64,000 bases of DNA, taken from positions 1 to 64,000 of the forward strand of contig NZ_JAGGOL010000006.1 in the NCBI RefSeq assembly GCF_018614525.1. The letters are read 5' to 3'. This stretch comes from Streptomyces sp. ISL-11 (GTDB lineage Bacteria > Actinomycetota > Actinomycetes > Streptomycetales > Streptomycetaceae). The notes below the pieces were generated by a model. That model saw nothing but the letters and a program-made list of their open reading frames with translations. It was not told the DNA's origin and did no database searches. Below are positions 44,483 to 52,706 of the stretch, one piece after another. Positions within the stretch are counted from its first letter, which is position 1; every line of letters begins with the position of its first letter. A program made the position numbers and the translations under genes.

Positions 44483-46006
44483 ATGCCTCGCTACGCCAAC
44501 CCCGGCTCCTCCGACGCGGTCGTCTCCTACCGGCCGCGGTACGACCACTGGATCGGCGGTGAGTACGTACCGCCCGCACGGGGCCGGTACTTCGAGAACC
44601 CGACCCCGGTGAACGGGCAGCCGTTCACCGAGATCGCGCGCGGCACGGCCGAGGACGTCGAACGCGCGCTGGACGCCGCCCACGCGGCGGCCCCGGCCTG
44701 GGGCCGCACCGCCCCGGCCGACCGCGCGGCCGTCCTGAACCGGATCGCCGACCGCATGGAACAGAACCTGGAGCTCCTCGCGGTCGCCGAGTCGTGGGAG
44801 AACGGCAAGCCGGTCCGCGAGACCCTGGCCGCCGACATCCCGCTCGCCGTCGACCACTTCCGCTATTTCGCGGGCGCGATACGGGCCCAGGAGGGCGGCC
44901 TCTCCGAACTGGACGAGGACACCGTCGCGTACCACTTCCACGAGCCGCTCGGCGTCGTCGCCCAGATCATCCCGTGGAACTTCCCCCTCCTGATGGCCGC
45001 GTGGAAACTGGCCCCGGCCCTGGCGGCGGGCAACACGGCCGTCCTGAAGCCGGCGGAACAGACCCCGGCGTCGATCCACGTGTGGCTGGAGCTGGTGGCG
45101 GACCTGCTGCCCCCGGGCGTGGTGAACGTCGTCAACGGCTTCGGCGTGGAGGCCGGCAAGCCCCTGGCGTCCAGCCCGCGGGTCGCCAAGATCGCCTTCA
45201 CGGGCGAGACCACGACCGGCCGCCTGATCATGCAGTACGCGTCGGAGAACCTGAAGCCGGTGACGCTCGAACTGGGTGGCAAGAGCCCCAACATCTTCTT
45301 CGACGACGTTTCCGCGGCGGCCGACGACTTCCTGGACAAGGCGCTGGAGGGCTTCACGATGTTCGCCCTCAACCAGGGCGAGGTCTGCACCTGCCCGTCC
45401 CGCGCCCTCATCCAGCGGGGCCACTACGCCCCCTTCCTGGAAGCGGCCGTGGCCCGCACCGAGGCGATCGTCCCCGGCCACCCCCTGGACACCGCCACCA
45501 TGATCGGCGCCCAGGCGTCGAACGACCAGCTGGAGAAGATCCTCTCCTACCTCGACATCGGCAAGCAGGAAGGCGCCCGCATTCTCACCGGCGGCACCCG
45601 CGCCGACCTCGGCGGCGAACTGAACGGCGGCTACTACGTCCGACCCACCATCTTCGAGGGCACCAACCGCATGCGCGTCTTCCAGGAGGAGATCTTCGGC
45701 CCGGTGGTGGCCGTCACCTCCTTCACCGACTTCGACGAGGCGGTCTCCCTGGCCAACGACACCCTCTACGGCCTGGGCGCGGGCGTCTGGACCCGCGACG
45801 GCACCACGGCCTACCGCGCCGGCCGAGCCATCCAGGCCGGCCGCGTCTGGACGAACTGCTACCACACATATCCGGCGCATGCCGCTTTCGGCGGCTATAA
45901 GCAGTCGGGGATCGGGCGCGAGGGCCACAGGATGATGCTGAACCACTATCAGCAGACGAAGAACATTCTTTGTAGTTATTCACCCAAGAAGCTCGGGTTC
46001 TTCTAG
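44483..46006 (+). CDS. Aldehyde dehydrogenase (acetaldehyde-type)
   Basis: 507 residues from the ATG at 44483. NAD-linked ALDH motifs are complete: [23 protein letters not shown] at the Rossmann entrance, [14 protein letters not shown] with the general-base Glu, and [11 protein letters not shown] with the catalytic Cys. The ending [19 protein letters not shown] is typical of ExaC/AcoD-type enzymes that oxidise acetaldehyde and similar short aldehydes. Regulation by the upstream GAF protein is probable. A 9-bp hairpin follows the stop. Confidence 0.95.
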   Translation: MPRYANPGSSDAVVSYRPRYDHWIGGEYVPPARGRYFENPTPVNGQPFTEIARGTAEDVERALDAAHAAAPAWGRTAPADRAAVLNRIADRMEQNLELLAVAESWENGKPVRETLAADIPLAVDHFRYFAGAIRAQEGGLSELDEDTVAYHFHEPLGVVAQIIPWNFPLLMAAWKLAPALAAGNTAVLKPAEQTPASIHVWLELVADLLPPGVVNVVNGFGVEAGKPLASSPRVAKIAFTGETTTGRLIMQYASENLKPVTLELGGKSPNIFFDDVSAAADDFLDKALEGFTMFALNQGEVCTCPSRALIQRGHYAPFLEAAVARTEAIVPGHPLDTATMIGAQASNDQLEKILSYLDIGKQEGARILTGGTRADLGGELNGGYYVRPTIFEGTNRMRVFQEEIFGPVVAVTSFTDFDEAVSLANDTLYGLGAGVWTRDGTTAYRAGRAIQAGRVWTNCYHTYPAHAAFGGYKQSGIGREGHRMMLNHYQQTKNILCSYSPKKLGFF

Positions 46007-46029
46007 AGCAGTGAAGTCCGTTCTCGGCA

Positions 46030-46054
46030 GCCCCGTGACGGCAGATCACGGGGC
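46030..46054 (+). terminator. Terminator hairpin after the aldehyde dehydrogenase gene
   Basis: GCCCCGTGA (46030-46038) pairs perfectly with TCACGGGGC (46046-46054) around 7 nt, 24 bp after the stop. No T-tract. The remaining 200 bp before the next gene hold no other feature. Confidence 0.75.
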
Positions 46055-46258
46055 CTCCGCGTTCGCACCAGGCAGCCCCAGCCGGCCGACCCGGGCAGGG
46101 CCACCTGCGCCGCATCAGGTCCCGGCCGACCTCCAGGCGACGGCCGTCCGAATGCGCGGGTCCGTGCCACCCGGTACCGTCGATGAGGTGCGTTCCACCC
46201 AACCAGCTGCGACGTTGCCCGACTGGACGGCCGCAAATGCCGGCAGAGGAACGATCGT

Positions 46259-47809
46259 ATGGCAAAGCACTGCATCACCGCGGCAGCTGCCGCCACCACT
46301 CTGGTCTGCCTGGCGGCATTCGGCGGGAAACCGAGCAGTGCCGCGTCACCCCACACTCCCTTCGCCGGGCGCAGCCCGACCGCTCCGTCGCGGTTCGTGC
46401 CCGGCCCCTGTCCGAAACCGCCCAAGCCGATCGAGGCGTTGAGTTCCGCGAAGTGCGGCTTCCTGAAGGTCCCCGAGAACCGCGCCCGCCCCGGCGGCCG
46501 GACCATCGAGCTGGCCGCGGCGGTCATTCCGGCCGTCTCGGCGAAGCCCGCTGCGGACCCCGTCGTGTTCATGGCAGGCGGTCCCGGTGGGGATGCGTTC
46601 GACGACATCCCCTTCCTGATCGACTCCGGTCTGAACAAGGACCGCGAGCTGATCGTCATGGCTCAGCGCGGCAACCTCTACGACCAGCCGAACCTCGCCT
46701 GCCCGGAGATCGACCGGTTCAACGAGAAGGCCGTCGGGTTCGGTTGGGACGCGACACAGGCGAAGCGGCTCATGCTGAAGGCGGTGAAGGAGTGCCGGGA
46801 CCGCCTGACGGCTGACGGGACCGACCTGAGCGCCTACAACAGCGCTGAGAACGCAGCGGACTTCGCCGACCTGCGCACGGCCCTCGGCATCCCGGAGTGG
46901 AACGTCTACGGGTACTCCTACGGCACCAACCTGGCCCTCACCTATCTGCGCAGGCACCCCCAGGGGATCCGCGCGGTGGCGCTCGACTCGCCCAGCCCTC
47001 CGCAGGTCACGATCCTGCCGTGGGGCTGGAGCAGCGCCCGGGAGGGGATCGGCAACGTCCTTGACGCGTGCGCGGCCGAGCCCCGCTGCAAGAGCCGCTA
47101 CCCGGACCTCCGCCAAACCCTGAACGAGCAGGTGCGCAAGCTGGAGGCACAGCCCCTGACGCTGAACGCCCGTCCGCCGAGCGGCGGAGACCCGGTGAAC
47201 GTCGTTCTCGACGGAGGCACCCTGCTGAACATGCTGGTCGCCTTCAACGTCAAGCCGGTCGACCTCCCGGCGGCGCTCCAAGAGCTCAGCCAGGGCAATC
47301 CGCAGCGCTTCGCGCAGGCCCGTGCGAAGGACTCGGTCCAGCCCGTCGGTCACACCGCGCACGGCCTGACGCAGTCGGTGGCGTGCGGCGAGTGGGCCCC
47401 GGGTACCTCGGAGTCCGACGTGCTGAACGCGGGGCACCGGGCCTTCCCCGGGTGGCCGGAAACGGTCCTGGCACAGGTACCGCAGCTGCCCTTCCAGTAC
47501 GACGTGTGTCGGGTCTGGAACGTCAAGGACCGCGCGGCCGAGCACCGGGTGGCCACCGTGAGCTCGGTGCCGGCGATCATCATCTCCGGGACGTTCGACA
47601 TGAAGACGGGCGCGAGCTATGCGAAGGACGCGGCCCGTACCCTGTCCCGCTCCACCTCCGTGCTGATCCCCGGGATCGGGCACTGGGTGGTCCCGCAGTC
47701 GCCGTGCGCGCAGCGCGTGCTGGCCTCGTTCTTCGCCGGTCCGACCGCGCCCGACACCGGTTGCGTGGCCGGTCTCACCCCGCAACCGTTCACGATCACC
47801 CCGAAGTGA
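46259..47809 (+). CDS. Secreted alpha/beta hydrolase, TAP-like (first of tandem pair)
   Basis: 516 residues with an N-terminal signal peptide (HCITAAAAATTLVCLAAFGG, ending near SSAAS). It has an alpha/beta hydrolase core: oxyanion region VVFMAGGPGGDAF, nucleophile elbow GYSYGT, acid in ISGTFDMKTG and His in IPGIGHWVVPQS, ending in the TAP-like C-terminal domain with paired Cys. Relatives are Streptomyces tripeptidyl aminopeptidases and exported esterases or proline iminopeptidases. It is followed 12 bp later by a paralogue sharing the FEPGPCPK-like mature N-terminus. Confidence 0.9.
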   Translation: MAKHCITAAAAATTLVCLAAFGGKPSSAASPHTPFAGRSPTAPSRFVPGPCPKPPKPIEALSSAKCGFLKVPENRARPGGRTIELAAAVIPAVSAKPAADPVVFMAGGPGGDAFDDIPFLIDSGLNKDRELIVMAQRGNLYDQPNLACPEIDRFNEKAVGFGWDATQAKRLMLKAVKECRDRLTADGTDLSAYNSAENAADFADLRTALGIPEWNVYGYSYGTNLALTYLRRHPQGIRAVALDSPSPPQVTILPWGWSSAREGIGNVLDACAAEPRCKSRYPDLRQTLNEQVRKLEAQPLTLNARPPSGGDPVNVVLDGGTLLNMLVAFNVKPVDLPAALQELSQGNPQRFAQARAKDSVQPVGHTAHGLTQSVACGEWAPGTSESDVLNAGHRAFPGWPETVLAQVPQLPFQYDVCRVWNVKDRAAEHRVATVSSVPAIIISGTFDMKTGASYAKDAARTLSRSTSVLIPGIGHWVVPQSPCAQRVLASFFAGPTAPDTGCVAGLTPQPFTITPK

Positions 47810-47821
47810 CCGGGAGGGCAG

Positions 47822-49429
47822 ATGGCTCTCGACCCCACGCCCCGTCGCCGCGCCGTGCGACGGCTCCACGCCAGGTCGGCCGCGGTGGCCACCGGTGTCC
47901 TCATCACGGGCCTGCTCACGACACCCGCCCACGCGCGGTACAGCACGGGCGCGGACGACGGAGCCGGAGCGCCGATCGGAACGGCCGCCCGGACAGTGGA
48001 CGATGCCCGCTTCGAGCCCGGCCCCTGCCCGAAGACGGCGGACCCGGTCGCCGAACTCGAAGGGGCCCGCTGCGGCACGCTGACCGTGCCCGAGAACCGC
48101 ACCGAGCCGGACAGCCGGAAGATCACCCTCGGTGTCGCGATCGTGGCGGCGGTGGCCGACAAACCGAAACCCGACCCCGTCGTGTGGCTCGCCGGCGGAC
48201 CCGGCGACGACGCGGTCGGGGAGGCGAAGATGGCGATCGACGGCGGCCTGAACCGCGACCGCGACGTGATCTTCATGTCCCAGCGCGGAACGTACTCGGC
48301 CGACCCGGCACTCACCTGCCGCAACATCGACGAGTTCAACGCGCGCGCGACCGGGCTCGTCTACGACGCGCCGTCCACCGAACGCCTGCATGTCGACGCC
48401 ACGAAGGCCTGCCGCGAGAAACTGGCGGCGAGCGGGGCCGACCTCAGCGCCTACAACGACATCGAGAGCGCCGCCGACCTCGCGGACCTGCGCACCGCGC
48501 TGGGCCTTGAGCAGTGGAACGTGTTCGGCATCTCCTACGGCACCCAGCTGGCGCTCGTCTACATGCGCCTGCACCCCGACGGAATCCGGTCTGTGGGCAT
48601 CGACGGCATCCTGCCGCCGTCCACGGGAGGATCGGCAGTGACCTGGGCCGCCGCCAGGCAGGGCTTCGACGGCCTGTTCAAGGCCTGCGCCGACCAGCCC
48701 GCCTGCAACCGGCGCTACCCGAACCTGTCGGCCACCTTCGAACGGCTCGTCCGCGACCTCGAAGCCAAGCCGGTCACCACCACCGTCACGCTCCCCGGCG
48801 GCCAGAAGCAAGTGAAGGTCGTCCTGGACGGCGGAGCACTGGTCAACTGGATGACCGCCGCCACCCACGTGGCACCCCAGGTACCCGCGGCCCTCGACGA
48901 GCTGGCCCACGGCAAACCGCAGCGGATCGCCCAGCAGTGGGCGGGCGGCAAGTACAGCCCCCAGGCCATCGGCCGGCTGTCCCACGGGCTCGTCTACGGC
49001 GTCTTCTGCAGCGAGTGGACCCCGTACGAGACCCAGGCGGAAGCACTCCGCGGAGGCCAGGAAGCCTTCCCGTCGTTCCCCCACTCGGTACAGGCCCAGG
49101 CCCCGCTGCTCACGTTCCTCCGCCCGGACTGCGACGTCTGGAACGTCCCCGCGGCGCCCCGCTCCATCCGCGACGTCACGAAGAGCGACATCCCCACCCT
49201 CGCCGTCTCGGGCGGGTTCGACGCCCAGACCGCGGCGGGCAACGGGCCGTACGTCGCCCGCACGCTGAGCCGCGCCACCGTCGTCACGGTCCCCTACGAA
49301 CCCCACGTCGTGTTCGCCACGTCGAAGTGCGCGCAAGCGATCACCCTCTCGTTCTTCGGCTCCCCGACCGCGCCGGACACCGGCTGCCTCGCCGATCTCA
49401 AACCGCCACAGTTCGAGATCGGACCCTGA
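47822..49429 (+). CDS. Secreted alpha/beta hydrolase, TAP-like (second of tandem pair)
   Basis: 535 residues from the ATG at 47822 behind GGGAGGG. Signal peptide ends near THAR. The same architecture as the preceding protein: VVWLAGGPGDDAV, nucleophile GISYGT, acid in VSGGFDAQT, His in PYEPHVVF and a final C-x-T-x-C-type TAP-like domain. The mature N-termini (RFVPGPCPK versus RFEPGPCPK) and many internal blocks align, so the pair arose by tandem duplication and then diverged strongly. They are one operon ending at the 49460 hairpin. Confidence 0.9.
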   Translation: MALDPTPRRRAVRRLHARSAAVATGVLITGLLTTPAHARYSTGADDGAGAPIGTAARTVDDARFEPGPCPKTADPVAELEGARCGTLTVPENRTEPDSRKITLGVAIVAAVADKPKPDPVVWLAGGPGDDAVGEAKMAIDGGLNRDRDVIFMSQRGTYSADPALTCRNIDEFNARATGLVYDAPSTERLHVDATKACREKLAASGADLSAYNDIESAADLADLRTALGLEQWNVFGISYGTQLALVYMRLHPDGIRSVGIDGILPPSTGGSAVTWAAARQGFDGLFKACADQPACNRRYPNLSATFERLVRDLEAKPVTTTVTLPGGQKQVKVVLDGGALVNWMTAATHVAPQVPAALDELAHGKPQRIAQQWAGGKYSPQAIGRLSHGLVYGVFCSEWTPYETQAEALRGGQEAFPSFPHSVQAQAPLLTFLRPDCDVWNVPAAPRSIRDVTKSDIPTLAVSGGFDAQTAAGNGPYVARTLSRATVVTVPYEPHVVFATSKCAQAITLSFFGSPTAPDTGCLADLKPPQFEIGP

Positions 49430-49459
49430 ACTGTGAACCCTTCGGCCATCGTGTCCGCA

Positions 49460-49491
49460 CCCTGCCCGCAGTGCGTGCACTGCGGGCAGGG
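49460..49491 (+). terminator. Strong terminator hairpin after the hydrolase pair
   Basis: Perfect 14-bp arms at 49460-49473 and 49478-49491 with a 4-nt loop. The rest of the gap to 49751 has no gene; an AT-richer patch near 49685-49700 (TGTCATTATG) may be the promoter of the next gene. Confidence 0.85.
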
Positions 49492-49751
49492 GATCCCGCC
49501 CATACTGCGCCGTCGCCTCCCAGCCCCCGATGCCGAGCAGGGACACCCGGTGCTGAGCGGTCGCAACGGCTTACAGCGCCTAACAGAATGAGGCTGGTCG
49601 GTTGTGACTGAGCACTTCAGTTGTCCAGTTGGGAAAGGGTGGCGCGCCCACACCGTCCGCCCGGCCGGCCTCACTGTCAGCACTCTGTGTCATTATGCGG
49701 ACGCGTCCCAGGGGAGTGGGCCGCGGACTACTGATTTCCAGGGGGTTGGGG

Positions 49752-50846
49752 ATGGGCGCGGGCACCGAGCCGGACGGCTCGTCCAGGTCCGACGAGGAGT
49801 GGGAGCGGTTTCTGCACGAGTCGGTGGCGGGTGTCGCCGACGCGCCCAAGGAGCCGTCGGCGCGGACCCGCGATGTGGCAAAGCGGCCGCGCGCGGAGTC
49901 CGGCCGCGGCCTGAAGGGCTGGCGCAGCTACACGCCCGCGCGGCCCAAGCGGCGCACGGGCTGGTACGTGGTCGGGCTGCTGGCCTCGCTGGTGCTGCTG
50001 GTGGTGGCGCTCGCGCCGGGGCGGATAGTGGACCTGTTCGCCGGTGCTGACTCCCCGCCGCTGGCGGCCGAGACCGGCCGCCCGAACCAGGCGCCCCCGG
50101 CGGAGGCGGCCCAACGTCCCACCATGGACGAGCCGTTCCGGGGCTCGCCGGCGGCGAGCTGGGCGAGCGGAGCGGCGGGGATCACCGTGCCGAAGGCCGG
50201 GGCGGTCGGCTGGATGAGCGCGACCGAGGTCGAGCGGGCCCTCGCCCGCAGCCGGGACTTCCTCGTCGCGTCCGGCCTGGACCGCGGGGTGCTGCGGGGC
50301 GAGAGCCCCGAGAAGGCGATTGCACTGATCAACCCGCGCTAGAAGGACGTCCAAGACCTTCTGAAAACCGCTTTCCGAACCCCGAGCGAGAAGAACGACC
50401 CCCTCCTCCTCTTCAGCCGCTTCCAGCCCTCCCGCACCCACCTGGTCGGCGACGTCGTGAAGACCCGGGGCCGGCTCACCTACCGGGAGGGCGAGCGCGG
50501 CGCGCTCCAGGTGACCGCCGACGTCACCTTCGTCTACCCGGTCACCCGTGCGGACGCGGGCGGCGACGACGAGATCGTGCGCACGATCGTCCGGCGCGAG
50601 CTGGTCCTGAGCTGGGACGACCCTGCCAAGGTGATCACCGAGCCGGGCACGTTCTCGATCGTCTCGTACAAGTACGACATGACCAACGGCGGCTGCGGCG
50701 CCCCCACGGGCTACTTCACCCCACCCTTCGGCACGGACCGCCGGGCGGACGGAGCCGGCACGGAGGTCGACCCGTACGACCGCAGCGCGCCGGTCGGGCG
50801 GGGCGAGTCCTCTGGGGACGAGTGTGGGAGGGCGACGCGGTCCTAG
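49752..50846 (+). pseudogene. Membrane-anchored hypothetical protein interrupted by an in-frame TAG
   Basis: The frame opens with an ATG at 49752 and runs 196 codons to TAG at 50340-50342. The very same frame then continues with coding-like sequence (KDVQDLLKTAFRTPSEKND and onward to TNGGCGAPTGYFTPPFGTD) until 50846, 365 codons in all. The upstream part has a basic stretch, one membrane helix (GWYVVGLLASLVLLVVALAPG) and an extracytoplasmic domain that plainly spans the stop. A CAG-to-TAG change in INPRQKDV is the simplest explanation. I do not recognise the family. It may be a recent pseudogene, a sequencing error, or amber readthrough. Confidence 0.8.
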
Positions 50847-50852
50847 CGGGCG

Positions 50853-50996
50853 TTACTCGGTGGAGGCCACCTCAACCCTGAGCGCGATGAACATCCAGCC
50901 GCCGATCCGCTCCCAGCGCCGGCGCCAGGCCGGTCGGCCGAGCACCGCGCTCAGCCGGGCGGCGATGTGTACGAGCGCCAGCCAGTAGAGCCGCCG
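50853..50996 (-). pseudogene. LysE-type exporter C-terminal remnant
   Basis: On the minus strand one frame reads RLYWLALVHIAARLSAVLGRP, then WRRRWERIGGWMFIALRVEVASTE-stop. This resembles the last two helices of LysE/RhtB amino acid exporters. Nothing homologous continues upstream, so only the 3' end remains. Confidence 0.5.
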
Positions 50997-51008
50997 ATCA
51001 ACGGCATC

Positions 51009-51160
51009 GAGCGCGCCGAGTCAGTCTCGGGAATGACCTGCCGGCGGCGGCTGCGGTAGCTCGTCGACCAGTTCCCGAGGACGACGTCCACGACGGCACC
51101 GGTGCCGTCCGCGAGCCGGGCGAAGTAGTCCGGGGGGTGTCCGCGTTCCCGCCGGCCGTC
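51009..51160 (-). pseudogene. Possible TnsA-like endonuclease fragment
   Basis: The minus strand encodes HPPDYFARLADGTGAVVDVV, a stretch resembling the catalytic core of TnsA-like endonuclease subunits found with Streptomyces Tn7-like elements. The flanking residues do not continue the match. If correct, it marks an old transposon scar directly abutting the LysE remnant. Confidence 0.35.
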
Positions 51161-51295
51161 CGCCCGTCCAGACACCGGAACCTTGCCGTCTCACTTGAAG
51201 TTGTTCGGCAGAGCGGGAACGGCGGTCTCGTCTCCGCGCGAGGCTTGTGTTGAACTGTGCAACATAATCCGTAAAGCGACGGCGGGGTGACCGCG

Positions 51296-51781
51296 ATGCC
51301 TCTAGAGGGCGAGTACGAGCCGAGCCCGGCGCAGTGGGTGCGCGAACAGGTCGAGCTGTATGAGAGTTCGGGCGGCACGCAGGGGACGACGCTTTGGGAC
51401 ACGGGCCTGCCCGTCGTCATTCTCACGACGCGCGGCGCGAAGAGCGGCAAGATTCGCAAGATCCCGCTGATGCGCGTGGAGCACGAGGGGCGGTACGCGG
51501 CCGTAGCCTCGAAGGGCGGCTTCCCGCGTCACCCGGTCTGGTACTTCAACGTCAAGTCCGACCCACACGTGGAGCTCCAGGACGGCTCGAAACGTCAGGA
51601 CATGACGGCCCGTGAGATCACGGGGGACGAGAAGGCCGACTGGTGGGAGCGTGCGGTCGCCGCGTATCCGCCGTACGCCGAGTACCAGGAAACGACTGAC
51701 CGTGTGATCCCCGTCTTCGTGCTGGAACCCGTGTACGGGGTACGGCCGGCGGACGCCCCACCGCTGTCGACGAGGAACTGA
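51296..51781 (+). CDS. F420-dependent nitroreductase-like (DDN family) oxidoreductase
   Basis: 161 residues from the ATG at 51296, where close relatives begin ([23 protein letters not shown]); a GTG three codons earlier is open. The split-barrel fold shows [28 protein letters not shown], then [28 protein letters not shown], the deazaflavin-binding signature of the DDN/Rv3547 family. These proteins bind coenzyme F420 and reduce quinones or other small molecules. It stands alone beyond the gene debris, with a CATAAT-type -10 at 51263-51268. Confidence 0.92.
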   Translation: MPLEGEYEPSPAQWVREQVELYESSGGTQGTTLWDTGLPVVILTTRGAKSGKIRKIPLMRVEHEGRYAAVASKGGFPRHPVWYFNVKSDPHVELQDGSKRQDMTAREITGDEKADWWERAVAAYPPYAEYQETTDRVIPVFVLEPVYGVRPADAPPLSTRN

Positions 51782-51931
51782 ACTCCGGGCCTCACCGTTC
51801 GGCAACCCGACCAACTGAGACAAGGATCTGATCATCAGAGACGGGACAGTTTCCGCTCGTTGCAGACAGCCGGACACGGATGTCTTGTGTCACCGAACCC
51901 TGCTCGCGCCCCGGGCGGAACCCCCGGACAC

Positions 51932-52477
51932 TCACCCGGAGAGCTCGGCCCGCCACGGCCGTGGCCACTCCCCCGACGGCGGCGGATCTCCCGCGATGCC
52001 GAGGTCACGCCGCGCGCTCTCGTAGAAGGCATCACGCGCCGCACTCGCCAGCTGATGGGCCTTGGTCCACATCTCGGCGTTGACCGGCCCTTCCCGTACG
52101 AGCAACTCGATGGTCCAGATCGTCTCGTGCCATCGCCGCGCCGCCGCGATCGTCGCCGCGTCCCCGACGAGCAGGACGGACTCCCACTCCGTCGCACGGT
52201 GGGACTCCGCGTCGGCCAGCAGAGGCAGACCGTCGGCCTGCTGCAACGGATCGGCCACATCCGTGAATCCGAGGGCGGCGCCGATGCGCTGAGCGACACG
52301 AAGCTGCGCCTTGAGGGCATTGGCGTAACGGCCGTACGTCTCGAAGCGTTTCTCGTCCCACCGCTCCTCCCGCTGCCGCTTCCATCGCCGACGCTCGGTC
52401 AAGCTCTGCGCGGCGTACGAGCCGAGCGAGCCGACCACGACGCCTATCAGAGCGGGCAGTTGATCCAAAAATGCCAC
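51932..52477 (-). CDS. Membrane-anchored coiled protein, unknown function
   Basis: 181 residues from the GTG at 52477, behind GGGGAGA. One N-terminal helix (LPALIGVVVGSLGSYAA) is followed by a basic, helical region (ERRRWKRQREERWDEKRFETYGRYANAL) and an Ala-rich helical body with Trp residues. This topology, a short anchor then a long cytoplasmic helical domain, is common in actinobacterial proteins of unknown role. No catalytic motif is visible. Confidence 0.7.
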   Translation of the reverse strand: MAFLDQLPALIGVVVGSLGSYAAQSLTERRRWKRQREERWDEKRFETYGRYANALKAQLRVAQRIGAALGFTDVADPLQQADGLPLLADAESHRATEWESVLLVGDAATIAAARRWHETIWTIELLVREGPVNAEMWTKAHQLASAARDAFYESARRDLGIAGDPPPSGEWPRPWRAELSG

Positions 52478-52706
52478 AGTCTCTCCCCACCGGTTTCCTG
52501 ATGCCGCACGCTCATCGCTCCACGGCCGGAATGCCCGACCCGTCCCACCATCGCCATGGAGCACCTCTACTCGGTGGGCTGAACGAACGGTACGTTCCCC
52601 GCATCCCGGCGGACGAACGGGACACCGAGCTCCGGGGCGTCCGGGCCGGACAGGCGTCCGCCCGGGCCCGCCTGCGGCGGGTCCGGGCGGTCCTGCGTGG
52701 TGTGGG

